64,000 bases of DNA from Neoceratodus forsteri (lineage: Eukaryota > Chordata > Ceratodontiformes > Ceratodontidae), in contig CM057452.1 in the NCBI GenBank assembly GCA_016271365.2, positions 831,574,001-831,638,000 on the forward strand, read 5' to 3'. Positions 21,861-33,860 of the stretch are shown one piece after another (position 1 is the first letter of the stretch; every line of letters starts with the position of its first letter). Made by a program: the position numbers and the translations under genes. The notes under the pieces were generated by a model, which made no database searches, was not told the DNA's origin, and worked only from the letters and a program-made list of their open reading frames with translations.

Positions 21861-21890
21861 TAATATATCTACATATCTATTACATAGAGG

Positions 21891-22036
21891 ATAATGTATG
21901 GGCATGCATCGGTAACTGGCTTGTTAACCAGCGAGAGGTTGCCATGGCGACCATGTAAACCTCGAGAGTGAAGCTCAAGAGGTTTATGTCGCCATAGCAA
22001 CCTCGAACTGGTTGCCGATGTATGCCCATATATTAT
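21891..22036. repeat. Palindromic MITE-like element, 146 bp
   Basis: Outer arms ataatgtatgggcatgcatcgg and ccgatgtatgcccatatattat are inverted. The inner arms gaggttgccatggcgaccatg and catagcaacctcg-type text pair around a loop at gagagtgaagctcaa. Almost the whole length folds back on itself. Confidence 0.85.
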
Positions 22037-22040
22037 ATTT

Positions 22041-22314
22041 TATAGTGTATGGCCATACATTCCAATTTTGAAAATTAAACAGGCTCCTTACTGTTTACAC
22101 TTAGGCACCACCGCAGCCATTCCGGGTTATGCTTTCACCGCCGCGGCCCTTTCTGAAAGGCCAGGTCTTGTAGTGGCACATGCGCAAAGCGATCCCTGTT
22201 GTTAATCTATCGATGTGACATAGCATCGACAGGTTAACACTGGAACGGACAGATGATGGTTAACAACCTTAGGAAATGATTTCCTAAGGTTAATAGCGTT
22301 CTACCATACACTAT
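22041..22314. mobile_element. MITE-like element with TATAGTGTATGG termini
   Basis: Terminal inverted repeats tatagtgtatgg (22041-22052) and ccatacactata (22303-22314). Inside is a perfect 27-base hairpin, aaccttaggaaat-g-atttcctaaggtt (22265-22291). There is no coding capacity. It directly abuts the palindrome at 21891-22036. Confidence 0.65.
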
Positions 22315-22759
22315 ATACATATACGTACACACACACATACACTAGAAAAAAATGACAGCAGAGCTGCAAACTAGACTCCTAATACTGAAAAAAAGATGGA
22401 ACACTTGTCTCCTCTACATTATGACCCAGAGGATGGATGATGTTCCTTAACTTTCAAGGCTATACCACCCAAGGAAATTACACTTGGGTGCTGGTGTCCG
22501 GACTGGACAGCTCATACAGAACGAGACCATCCCTCGCCCCAAATACCCACAACCATTCATAAACATGGGTGCTACGCATCCCCAGACACAAATAGATTTC
22601 TGTACTTACACTCTCGATATGTATGCAAATGTACTGATCCTCCTGTGACAACTGCTAACATCTACCACGACCTGTAAGATGTACTACAAAATCTTCTATA
22701 AAGCTCAAGTTTGAAACTGAAACACTCTGCACAACATGTATTTTACAAATTTTGACTGT
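22315..22759. other. No recognisable gene
   Basis: A short CA-rich strip is followed by unassigned sequence. A 36-codon frame starting at atgacagcagagctgcaaac matches nothing I know. Confidence 0.3.
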
Positions 22760-23320
22760 AGTACTCCTTTAACAGCTTTGTAAGAGAGAGGGAAATTTAA
22801 TTCAGTAGAAATTCAAGCAGTTGCAGAGAACTGGAATCCTTGGATCTGAAGGAGGAAGAATGTGCCCTGAGAGGTGGGGGCTCGACTCAAGAAGTAGTAC
22901 ACTGAAGTTCAGATAAATTGTGTAGTCAAGAGTTGTGAGCTCTACTGCAAGGAGGAATACAGAGTTTCAATGAACTGTGCACTCAAAGCTGAAACTCTAC
23001 TGGAGGAAGGGATCTGCTGATAAGTTTTAGTATGGAAGTAAACTAAGCCTTTGTTTACTTCCTTGATAATCCCAGAGCTGTATGCTCAGAGCTGCTAGAG
23101 TGATCTGGATTCAAAATAGCTGGACAGAACTGGCTGGATGCTTTGTTTGGTGATCTGGTGAGCCCATTTGAAGTTACACACGCTATTGTCTTCTTGTTTT
23201 GTTTTATGTGATACTGAATAAAATAGTGCTGACCCAGTGCCTTGTACCTTTGCCATCTTGTTTCGCCTAGTACCTCGGCTTCACCCACAACCCTCCCACA
23301 AGGGTGTCACCAAACAACAC
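22760..23320 (+). repeat. Probable solo LTR
   Basis: A non-coding stretch with a polyadenylation signal gaataaaat (about 23215), then about 100 bp ending in caagggtgtcacca. This layout is typical of an R-U5 end. The upstream boundary is uncertain and I see no partner LTR. Confidence 0.35.
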
Positions 23321-23365
23321 CTTACAGTCCTGTACTACTTTGAGAAGTACAGTATTTGACTGTGT

Positions 23366-26202
23366 CTACCTTCCTTTATTTCAGCCATAAGGTCCTCCAA
23401 GGTATAACATTGGACGGGATCCCCCACGCCCATATCCTGGATACATCTGTCAGATCCCTAAGAGTGGCTATCACCTCTGATGGTAAAATCATGTCCCTGG
23501 CCATCAATGAAAATTAGGTGCCTGTTTAGGGCAGTTATGCTTAACGTCACATGAATAGAGCTTTGCAAAAGGAGGTGTTGGGTTTCTTAATGGCCAAGGA
23601 GATCCATTCTTTTTCAATGGGTTTCTCTGTCAAGTGGTGCAGGGGAAAAAATGCCATCTTTTCATGAGAGGCTGCAAAGACTAAACCCTTACCAATGTCT
23701 TGACCTTGTTTGAGAACGTGAGGGACGAATAAATCTTGCTGGCTAGGTAACCCATGTCTTCTGCACTGAAAAAACTTGTGCTGGGTTCTTCCAACTTCCA
23801 CTGGGTGCAGGGCCAGATTTGGGGGTTGTAGATGCCCCGAGCCTCCCGCCATAGAGGGCCCCCCATGAAACTGCTGCACATGCACTAGAGATAACGCCAA
23901 ATGAAGAATCTTCCTCCATGGGCTTGTAAAAAATGTTCTTCCTTTACCAGCAGTGGGCACGCGCTACAGCCTCTCAGCTTCTGCAAGCCGGACTCAGAGG
24001 TAGTGCGGGGGAATGTCCCATGATGTGCCACTAGTACTGTCATGTGGTTAACGACAGTATTGCAGTGCACATGTAAAGCAGCAAAAATCAGGCGTGTGTG
24101 TGAGCTGGAAGGAATCCAAGAGACATAGGTCGCAGACTCACAGGTGTGTTCCTCAACTGAAGAGAAAGCTGAGGGTTTTTTTTTTTTCCCTGAATCCTGA
24201 ATTAAGGCATTAAAGGTACTGAAAGAGAATAGTCTAGGCAGGGAAGTGAAACAACTAACCAAAAGTTAAAGAAACGTTAAACGAGACAAATACATAATTT
24301 TAGTTTTGATTGACTGTTTGTAGGTAGTGTGCTAGTCTGCTAAATGACAAGCTGCTGCTGGACTCAGGTGCGGGCAGCCAGGTGCCATCTTATCCTAACA
24401 GCAACAGATCCTAGTATTTCTGGGACCTGATTTGAAGCATTTTCTATCTCTCTGAATCAATCACTGGGTTATGCTGAATGAGAAAAAATTACTAAGGCAA
24501 GGGGGCAAGCTTCCATACTCAGGCAACTAGTGGGCTGTTCCTGTCTGTGTGTGTCTCTCTCTCTCTCGGATGGTGCTGGCTTCATGCAAAATACCATTAG
24601 GGCACTCATGCTGTTGTTATTAAGGGTCTTCGTATTATAATCTATTTGAAAAATTATGTTTTGTCAGTATAGCCAGACAGAATGATGAAAACCAAATTCC
24701 AAATACCTCAGTCACAGTGTTAAAAAGTGTTTGAATTTTGGTCCCTGACAATATGAGAGAGCTACAACTATACAAATTATGATGACCTTCTCGAGTAATA
24801 CCAAGGGCATTAGCTGCATTTTGGTTCTTTGTGCATCTGTTCCCTCATAAGGAGACACAATTTTAAAGTTGTTTGATTATCTTTGCAACTTATTTAAATC
24901 AAATCCTTTTTTTCATTCATTATATAGGCTGGATATTCTTTTTGATAATCAAAAATGTGTTATACGGTCAATGTAGCAAAGAACCAAGTTGTAATGTAGT
25001 TTACTCGACCCTCTGTGTCAGGAAATGTTCCACCTGTGTTACAGCACAAAATACATGATTCAGAATCAAGCTGTTCCAGCTCCCTAGCAATATGCAAAGT
25101 GATTTGTTTTTTTTCACAAGCTCATAAAATTTCTAAACACACAGTGGTGTTTCCCATGCACTTCACACTGGCCTACAAAATTCTGTAGATCAAGGCATTT
25201 CTCGTGCTGTTGTACAATGTATACAGTACAGTAGGTTTTGAGGTTTTTTTGTTTTTTTTTTTAACACAATTACCCAGAACATTAACTGCTTACTTTCACA
25301 CACTTTATAATATTGTATACCTGTATGGGATCAGACAATCAACCAAATGATGAACAAACAGTAATGATACTGAAAATGAATATTACTTACCCTGACCTGT
25401 TTTCCCTCTCCCCTCCCCCGGCTCCCGAATTGAGTAGTCTGCAGCTGGGATTCCCACTGAAAAAGCTTCATATTCTGACAGCAGACTTGTTTTGAGAACA
25501 AATTACTGCTAATGGCTGTTAGACATAATACCTGGTTAATGTCCCGAAACAAGGCTCTGCAGGTCACCTTTAATTATTAAAGTGCCGTGAAGACAAACTG
25601 ATGTAGGGGTAAGCTGAGTGTCGACTTACATGGGCCCCTAGTGTTTGATGCCCCAGGCTCCCCAAAGGCTTGATCTGACCCTGTCTGGGTGGATGACCTG
25701 GATGAAGAAGTGTAAAGTTCAGCTTCCAACCTATCCAAGTACCTGACTAATCAGAAGCAGCCGTGACTGTCCTTGTGAGGCCGAAGGTGCTTGTGAGCAG
25801 TGCTGTAGCAGGGATCAGAGTCTAAACTGGAGGCTCTAGGGCTTTGGCAATGTTTGCTCTCCTTCACTTTGCCCTCACCATGACCGATGAGCCATGTTGC
25901 GGGTGGCAAGCCTGAAAGGATAACCATGGGGGGGGGTCATGAGAGAGGGCTGTAGTAGGGTCAGAGTCATCAGGAACTTCATGTGAAAAGATAAGGGATT
26001 CATCGCAAATGACCTGTTCGACAAGGATGCCAGGTCCAGACAAAGTGAGTGGGCATGGGGCCCTTTGGTTGCCGAAATCGTCACAGAACCAAACCCCTGT
26101 CCTTAGGTGACAAAGTACTGCTGCTACCATCCTCTGCTGCTGCTGGCTACTGATTGGAGCACTGCTGGGATCTGCTGCTGCTGCTCGCTGAGACTTCTTC
26201 AC
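23366..26202 (-). other. Unrecognised coding relic split by a hAT element
   Basis: On the minus strand, reading from 26202 to 25692 and then 23807 to 23366, short frames join across the hAT insertion. YLDRLEAELY ends just before it, and SAEDMGYLASKIYSSLTFSNKV with EDLMAEIK follows. The style resembles a retroelement gag-like protein, but I cannot name the family. Stops and frame changes are frequent. Confidence 0.35.
23808..25683. mobile_element. Non-autonomous hAT-type element, 1.88 kb
   Basis: Left end CAGGGCCAGATTTGGGGG; right end, reverse complement, CAGGGTCAGATCAAGCCTTTGGGG. Both then continue to GCCCC and CATC-like text. The flanking 8-mers actgggtg (23800-23807) and tctgggtg (25684-25691) differ by one base, as expected for an 8-bp hAT target duplication. 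No transposase motif is visible in the AT-rich interior. A TCTC strip lies at 24550-24570. Confidence 0.7.
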
Positions 26203-26985
26203 TCAAAGACTGCTGTACCCCTGAGGCAAAGCCCCTACAGAACAAGTTCACCACTGAAGGTACCACGCACTACAGACAGCTGAGACAGCTACATCCCTTT
26301 GGCATGCTCGCGGCCCTGTCTGTCTCCATGTGGAACTCATACCAGGGTTGACTTGGCAGGAGATGGTCTACTGGATCAAATGGCCACCGCATGGAACCCC
26401 ACTTGCTTACCCACAAAGTGCCACAGTGAGAGGAGGAGAAGGGGGACAAAAAAAACTAACTATGCTGCTCAGTCCCAGCCTGACCTACAGCTAGCACAGC
26501 ACGACATGAACTGGGAAGCTACAGAAGCTGCCCAGAGACATCACTTGAGATATCAATTTTGGTGTCCTGCCTGCCAGTAGCAGAGGCTAAATGAACCCAC
26601 TCATAGGAGTGACAGAGGCACCCTTTGCATTGGAAAATGGTGCTTTTCACCAGTGTGCCAATCACAAACATCAGCAGAGTTCAGTAATAGGCCAGTAAAT
26701 ATGGAACTATATCAGAATGCAAACCAGTGCTGGAACCGAGTTACTAAAGAAAATACTAGCTTGCAGATTTAAGGCAGTTCTCCTTTAAGGAATTTTTTTT
26801 AACAAGCTTTTCAGAATAGTGCGTTTGTAACCACTAAACAGTGTCCTTTGAAAACTAGTCTTGCTGGATAGTTCAATACCTTTTTTGTATTTAACAAAAC
26901 ACACACACACGTAATCTTAACTCGTCCACGGTGGTGCAGTGAACACGTTTGTCAGGGGTCAGATAGGTCCCCCCTGAGATCAAAA
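26203..26985. other. No recognisable gene
   Basis: CTG-rich strip near 26130-26190, then unassigned sequence with short chance frames only. Confidence 0.35.
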
Positions 26986-27720
26986 CGCTATTTTCCAATA
27001 AAAAAAACAACCTACTACATAGGTGGGAAGAAGCACTGAATAAATGGGGTACACTAAGGGAGGCAGTATAGCACAGTGGTTTAAGGCTCTGAGCTGCAAA
27101 TCTGGTGACATCCAGCAGACCAGACCTGAGTTTGAATCCCACAGCTTCCACTTACAAACTGTGCGACCCTGAGCAAGTCACTTAACTTCCCTGTGCTCCC
27201 AGGATGCACCTGTAAAAACTATTTCAGCTTAGTGTGCTACTCCTGGTTAAACAACTGAAAAAAAAAGGTACCCACCTACTTGACAGAGTACAAAACATTC
27301 ACTGCCACAAAAAATACAGGTTGCATATTCTAGTTTACTTAAAAAGGAACGTTAGACTCTAGTACTGTCAGTGTTTATGCAGATACATACATCCAATACT
27401 GCGTGGCTAACTGCACATTCATAAATGCTTCAGAAGTACCATCATTTTAGTGCGAAAAAAAAACAAAAAGCAATCCCAATCTTGAACCAAAGGACTCCAA
27501 TGGACACAACAACCCCAGTACTTCGCTACTAGAGTTTTGCCAGGGGGCCAGGGTCTAAAGTTTCTTTATAATAAACTAGAATATGCAATCTACATTTTTT
27601 GGTGGCAATTAATGTTTTATACTTTATCAAGAATGTGAGTGCCTTAGTCTACCCCATTTATGAAGTGCTCGTTGCCACCTATATAGCGGGGCGTTTACTG
27701 CAAAATACCTTTTCTGTACC
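26986..27720. repeat. Foldback element interrupted by a SINE
   Basis: The left arm is in two parts (about 27018-27058 and 27283-27375). The right arm is 27540-27700. Matching pairs include ctacataggtgggaagaagc with gctcgttgccacctatatag, aaatggggtacactaagg with ccttagtctaccccattt, and gttgcatattctagttta with taaactagaatatgcaat. The SINE at 27058 explains the gap in the left arm. Confidence 0.75.
27058..27282 (+). mobile_element. MIR/CORE-like tRNA-derived SINE
   Basis: The tRNA-like head has an A-box-like tatagcacagtggtttaagg and a B-box-like gagtttgaatccc (about 27130). It is followed by cacttacaaactgtgcgacc and ctgagcaagtcacttaactt, which closely resemble the conserved MIR/CORE-SINE body. 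It ends in an A-rich run before ggtaccc. The head would be an RNA polymerase III promoter if intact. Confidence 0.82.
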
Positions 27721-29140
27721 AATATAGGTACTGTACACAGATGTTAGGATGCACAAATGAAGACTACAAACGTTCATGTCACTAACATTATCCTGTCTTG
27801 TGGAGGAGCACTTCCTTTTACTCTTCGATCCTTGGTCTGCATGCATTCAACAGTGCGCGCATGTACCACATAAAGACACTGCACACCTCAATACTCGCAT
27901 CGGCTGAATTAGGTTACCATGCAGCTGTGTCACCTAGTCTCTGCTAGGTGGAAACCAAAGATCAGAACGCACCCCCCCCCAATGACCCATGTCCATTCCC
28001 AAACCCAGATCGCCAGTGAGGTGCCTCAGCTCAACACCTCTGGGCTGGCTACACCAAGCCCAGATTCTTCAAGTATTAGTGGAACACTATTAGAACAATG
28101 AGCCATACTGTTCCCCCAAGGGAGAAGAAAAAAAAGGTGTTTCAAAACTGAAAACTGTGCGACATTTGTCACAATCCCCTGCTCAAAAATGAACAACGAT
28201 TGCCACCTGAATTGTGTAGCATTCTGCTATGCTATAACAACTATTTAATACCCTGCCACCCCAAAATCTTTTTGATTTTAAAACATTTTTAAAGAAGCGC
28301 CTTGTTTTTTACTTCGGATCTTTTACCTCTCGATTCAGTTGGTATTCATTAGATTTGAAATCTGGCACATTTAGCCAAACAAAATACAAGATAATAACTA
28401 TTTCAGCCTTTGAGAAAGCTGCTAACGATAATAAGACTAGTCATGCCTAAATTTACACAGCATGCTTTAATTTTGAGTGCTGTCTTCGCAACACACTGCT
28501 GATTCATCTGTGGAAAGCAGTGCTGCCGCTGGCTGCAAATGAAGACAGCCTGTGTGTGACAAGTTTGTACCTGACAAAGCACAAGCAAAACAAACAAAAA
28601 AAAAAAAAATTACACTTCAGGATTTCAGTTGACCTCAACTTCAGTTTTAAAAGGGCTGGGAACACTGGATATGAACACAGAGATCAGTACTATCTTCAAG
28701 GGTTAGGTGAGCTGGGATGATACATGTGAAAGAGTATATCATTATAAGTATGTTAAAATTAAGCAAAAATTACTGTTTTCAGTAGTCGCCAATTTCTCAG
28801 TTAATTTAAGTTGCTCGAATTGATGACAAAAAGTGAAAATCAATTGAAGTGATGTGATCTGTTTGTTTATCCTCACAGTAATGATTTAAAAACAAAAAAC
28901 TTTAAATCAACATCATTTCTTCCAACAGAACTTTAAGAAATCTGAACATTCCGTTACTTAACCTTGATACAAAGTGACCATCTCAGAAACATGGAGTTAA
29001 GTATTACAGGCCAAACTTTCCAGAAGGATTCCACACTAGTTTCAAATAAACAAAAAAGTCAAGTAATAGCCCTTGAAAATTACTCCAACCACATGCGTCC
29101 TGCAGTTAGAGTACTGTATATCACCTAAAGAATAGCTGCC
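27721..29140. other. AT-rich stretch, no gene recognised
   Basis: Contains an A-run at 28590-28610 and short frames without recognisable motifs. I see no repeat family here. Confidence 0.35.
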
Positions 29141-29436
29141 TACTGTAACAGAAGATCTTCAAGAGAATCTTTTCCACTGAGCCACATCACGGAATTGTGA
29201 GCCGTTAGCGTCAGGACCACTCAAAAGTTTTGCTGGATGGGACCGCCCATATTGACACACCTCGTCAGTGCCTATATAATGTGGGCATCCCAGTATGCCT
29301 CAGTTCCCCTCCGGAGACAAACTTGGAGGACCACTTGAGCCAGTAGTGACTGAAGCATTTGGACCAAAACTAGGCCCACAGGAGAAGATATGGAAACCCG
29401 AGTGTAGATTCTGCATCAGGCAGCTTAGAAGAAGCA

Positions 29437-31105
29437 GTTTATTTATTTATTTGTTTAAGAATCAGTTTACAACCTTTGAGCCAGAGGCTCGTTTCCAAAG
29501 GTACTTCGTCACATAAAGACATACATTGTGTTTTGGTTACATAGCAAAGATTTGCAAAACAATAGGCGTTCAACAGAGGCGCCACGTCACATTGTGGACA
29601 GACAAATACAAATTGGGTACAGGGTACATGTAATTGATAAAAGGTGTTACACAAGTTGGTATCAAGTGAGCATTCTGGTAGGTAAACACTGAAACAGCTG
29701 GCACTGGCCAGGTTAAACATAGGCATGGTGTACAGGGAAGTGGTGGAGGGGATGGTTAGGGTGGAGACTGCCGGGGGCATTGTCAAGAGAAGCAGAGGTG
29801 GAGGCTATGTTCAGAGACAGGAGCAGTTACGAGTGCTGAAGATGTGGTTCCGAAGTGTGGTTTTGAACTTGGAGATGGTGATGGCATTGGTGATGGTGGC
29901 AGGGAGAGAGTTAAACCAGGTTGGGGCTCTATAGCAGAAGGACCTCTGGCCACGGCTGGCTCTAGATCCGGGGACCTCTAGAGTGGTCTTGTGGGAAGAC
30001 CGTGTTGCAACAGTGGGAGGGCTCTGGTGGATGGATGCCGTTACCGGGGAGAGCCCGAGTAGGGTTTTTTTGGTGAGGAGACAGGTCTGGTATTGGAGCC
30101 GTTCATCCAGGGTAAGCAGGTTAGCATCGACATACAGCTGACAGGTGTGTGTGAGCCTGGGGGCACCAGTAATCAATCTGCACGCTTTATTCAGGGTTAG
30201 GTGAATTTTGTTGAGTGCAGTGGTGTCGGCAGCACCATACTGGTAGACCATAGTCCTACAAAGGGACATCACGGATGATGTAACAGCTAGCGGAGAGCAT
30301 TTAGGGGAAGGCAGGTTTTATGGGAATAGGATGACAAACCCGTGTGTTGGTGGCAGATGTTAGAGCGTCCAGTGGTGTGAAATGTGAGGGCTGAATCAAG
30401 GTAACCCCAAGGTATTTGTAGGAGCAGACTTGTTCCAGTGGCTGGTTGGTACTCGGAAGGATACAGAGTGGGTGGTTGCTAGCTTTGTTTTGGGGGTGGG
30501 AAAAGAGCATAGTTTTGGTTTTCTTAAGATTGATGGCAGTCTGCGCTCCTTAAACCAAGCCTCGGCACTGTTGAAAGACTGCTGTAGGGAGTCCTGTAGG
30601 GAGATGGGATTGCGGTAGGTGTCAAAAAGGACAGCGTCGTCTGCATACAGCAGAATTTTGCCAGGGCATGCACTGGGCAGGGTCTTCAGATACAGCGAGA
30701 AGAGAAGGGGGCCCAGGATGGAGCCTTGGGGGACCCCAGAGAGAATGGGACGGGTATCGGACAGTGTGCTATTAATTTTGACACACTGAGATCGGGTGTC
30801 AAGATAGCTAGCACACCATGCCAGGGGGCCAGCCGAGAGACCAGTGTGGCAGAGTGCATTCAGCAGAAGTGGATGGGAGACAGTGTCGAAAGCCTTTGAG
30901 AGGTCAATGAACACTGCACCAGCTAGGGAGCTGGTATCCAAGGAGGAGTGTAGAAAGTTGGAGAATTCAATAAGGGCAGTGCTGGTACTGTGACCCGCAC
31001 GGAAGCCATGTTGCTCTGGGCATAAAATGTTATGCTTAGCCAGATAATCAGTGATTTGAATGGCCACCACTTTCTCCAGGGGAGTTTGTGAGAGCAGGCA
31101 GTATT
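29437..31105 (-). mobile_element. L2-like LINE, 5'-truncated, ending in TAAA repeats
   Basis: The minus strand carries a reverse transcriptase and C-terminal region, then a 3' UTR with an imperfect inverted GAGCC/GGCTC, and ends in AAATAAATAAATAAA at 29437-29455. The order and the AAATAAA tail place it in the L2/CR1 superclade (L2, Daphne or Rex1-like). I cannot choose between them by eye. It sits inside the older DIRS element. Confidence 0.72.
29811..31100 (-). pseudogene. Reverse transcriptase of the L2-like LINE, frameshifted
   Basis: The 31070-30396 frame starts TPLEKVVAIQITDYL, with EQHGFRAGHSTSTALIEF, AVFIDLSKAFDTVSHPLLL (palm motif A), LSGVPQGSILGPLLFSLY (motif B) and LLYADDAVLF (motif C, YADD intact). 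One frame shift later, the C-terminal part (30272-29811) has the ACRLITGA, TWFNSLPATI and FKTTLRNHIF motifs seen at the end of L2/CR1-group ORF2s. The endonuclease is lost to 5' truncation. Near-intact motifs suggest moderate age. Confidence 0.82.
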
Positions 31106-31113
31106 GTCACCCA

Positions 31114-33620
31114 TCACCTGACAAGGGAAGGAGAGCTGTGGCTCAATGGAGAACAGTCTCTTGAAGCTCTACTGTTATGGTAGATAACTACTCTATCTTC
31201 TTTGAGGATATCTCCCTCCACTGAGCCACAACATGGAATGGATTCCCAAGCAGTACCAAGTTCACAGTGAGCACAGCAGGATCTAATGATCCTGGGTAAG
31301 GAGGCCTTGCAGAGCACTGAGGCCAAAGCCAGCACATCTATACGAGACCATGTCCAGACTGTAATGTTTAGTAAATGTATGAGCAGTAAAGTGACAGCAG
31401 CACTTATATCAGCAGCAGATCCATTTTGGAAACAAGCCACTGAAGTAGCCACACCATGGGTGGAGTGAGCAGGGACAGGACCAGGAAGATGCTTACCATA
31501 CTTCTGGTAACAAAACGTTAATACAACTGGCCAGCCATCTGGACAGGCCCCATTTCAAAATCAGGGAGCCCACCATTCTGGGGGCAAAAGCTACAAACAG
31601 TTGTGAGTTTTTTCTACAATACTTTGTATGATCCAAGTACCAAAGCAGCATTCTCCAACTCTCCAGAGTATGCAAACAATATTACCCACTATCTGTGGGA
31701 GACAAAAACAAGGTCAATAGTCTGATGCCACGGTCAATAGTCTGATGCACTGCTTTTTCAGACACTACCTTTGGGAAGAAACTAGAATTAGTACACAATG
31801 TAACCCTATCCTACTGAAAAATAAGAAAAAGAGGGTCTGCAATCAGAGCCTGCAAACTCTGACATGCCTCTAGCAGACGTCACAGTCACTAGGAACAGTG
31901 TCTTCCAAGAGAGGAAGTGCAGCTCTGAAGCAGCATCAGGCTCTAAAGGAGGTGCAGTCAGGATCTCTAGGGATCAATTAAAGTCCCACACTGGAACGGA
32001 ACTGCAGACCGGGGGGGGGGCAACAGTAGAATACCTCTTAGGAATCTACAGCAAACCTTGATCTAGGCCACTGTTTCGCCCTCTGCGAGTACATGAAAAG
32101 CAGACATTGTGGCCATGTGGATTTTAATAAAGCAATACCCCAGTCCTTTGCCATTAAGGGACAACAGTTAGTCCAAGACACGCAGAGTACACCAAGCTGT
32201 AAACAGTTTCCATTTTTGAGAGTAGGTGTATCACGTAGATGACTTTCTAGCTGCTAGCAGATCAGCAACTGCTGGGGGAACCCCGAAGCAGGAAAGCTCT
32301 ATGTCCTCAGGAGTCAGGCGTAGAGATGCAGGGATCAGAGATCTGGGTGCACCAGAGAAACCTGCTCTTGTGGCAGAAGTTCTGCTCACAAGGGGAGCAG
32401 GATGGGAGGGGTCCACTGCCATTTGCTGAATATAATTAAACAGATTTGTCTGGGCCAGTAAGGAACCATCAGAATCAAGGTGGCCAGTTCTGCCTGTAGC
32501 TTGAGTAGAACCCTCTGTATTAGAGGGAATGGGGGAAAGGCATACAGAAACTTCCCTTTCCATGAGTGGGACAATGCCTCTGGCCAGGAAACTCCAGGCC
32601 CTAGAACCAGCATGCAGAAATACGGCAGTTTTGAGTTATATGAAGACGCAAACATGTCTATGTCCAGTCGACCCCATTTATCTAAGAGATCATCCACAAC
32701 GGACTACGGGAGTTCCCATTTGTGGCAGAGAACATGGGACCAACTGAAGTGATCTGTCAGTATGTTCACGATACTGGGCAGGAACACTTCCAACAGAAAA
32801 TATGTCACGTTTTACTGCTCAGTGCCAAACTCATCACCTCTCTGCAAAGAGGATATGAATGTACTCCGCTTTGTCAGTTGAAGTAGTATATCACCAAAAT
32901 ACTGTTTCTATGGATCAGCAGCTGGTTTCCTGGAAGCAAGGCAGTGAAGGCCTGTAGGTCACACAGAACAGCCCTCATCTCTGGAGTGCTGCTGTGCAGA
33001 ACCATATCCAGAGGGGTCCACTGGCCCCATAAAAACACAGAATTTGACGGCAGATAAGGACCGCTTGGCCCACCCAGTCTGCCCATTTTCCTACCTACTG
33101 GATAAGCTGCAGATCCTAGTTAACCAGCAGCCTACTTCGTCCTACCCCAACCCCCTAGAATGGCCTTATGACTGTCCCATGCATGCTTGAATTCCACCAC
33201 TGATTTTGACTCCACAACCTCCTCTGGAAGCCCGTTCCATGCATCCACAACCCTCTCTGTGAAAAAATACTTCCTTAAATTACCTCTGAGCCACCCCCCA
33301 TCTTCAAATTGTGCCCTCTTGTTCTTGCACACCTCTTTTTTTGAAAGATGCTACCCTCTTGGACTTTGTTGATTCCCTTGAGGTACTTGAACTTTTCTAT
33401 CATGTCCCCCCTCTCCCTCCTTTCCTCGAGGCTATACATATTAAAGTTCTGAAGGGGCCCAGATGGGCATACTATCCCAAACCTAAGGTATCTGTGGTCA
33501 TCACCAGGAGGGGGGATGGCCAGAGGAACAGTGACCCCATCTCTAGGCTGGAGTGTTTCAACCACCAAAGCTGGTAGCAATGGAGAGGAGTCACCCCTTC
33601 TGTGAGATGCTCCAACTTGT
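31114..33620 (-). pseudogene. DIRS pol relic: RNase H-like and tyrosine recombinase fragments
   Basis: Reading down the minus strand: near 33560-33480, a GDDHRYLRFGIVCPSGPLQ-like RNase H strand. At 32697-32386, DKWGRLDIDMFASSYNSKLPYF followed by ALSHSWKGKFLYAFPPFPLI, a block conserved between RNase H and recombinase in DIRS. At 31675-31493 and 31452-31330, recombinase pieces such as GLSRWLASCI and SVACFQNGSAADISAAV. No catalytic Tyr context can be placed confidently. Heavily mutated. Confidence 0.62.
33030..33440 (-). mobile_element. CR1 3' fragment inside the old DIRS
   Basis: Minus-strand ORF2 C-terminus (EVIEKFKYLKGINKVQEGS, then FFTERVVDAWNGLPEEVV) and the terminal gacggcagataaggaccgct block at 33040. 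It matches the CR1 at 17592 closely. DIRS coding resemblance resumes on both sides. Confidence 0.82.
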
Positions 33621-33860
33621 CAGAATGCTGTGCCCACTGTGCCTTGAGGAACCATTAAGGGATCCCATGGAGGTGAGCTATGGCAGTCACTATCAGGCAG
33701 ATTAACCTTAGAAAGCATCTGGTTAAGACATAGTGGCTTGTATGAGGCCAGCCTGGCCTGGGCCACCAGCATAGTCCAAGGGCAGAAATGCCATGCCCAG
33801 CCCCATGTCCAGAACAGTCCTTATGTATTAGAGCATCTGTCAAGGTGTTAGGACTGACTG

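Larger units (their letters stand above)
29145..33860 (-). mobile_element. Old DIRS-type element, interrupted by two LINEs
   Basis: The terminal region at 29145-29430 has the same layout as the intact DIRS at 36231: gtaacagaagatcttc, then ccactgagccacatcacgg, a tataat-like box and a cctcagttcccc strip. A second similar terminus lies at about 31140-31230 (ctctactgttatggtagata, ccactgagccacaacatgg). Minus-strand DIRS coding relics follow up to about 33620. The L2-like LINE at 29437-31105 and the CR1 tail at 33030-33440 are later insertions. The upstream gag and 5' end are not recognised. Confidence 0.6.

Noticed and set aside
26154..26580. Host exon candidates near the CTG-rich strip
   Set aside because: Short frames without motifs, splice context or neighbours that support a gene.
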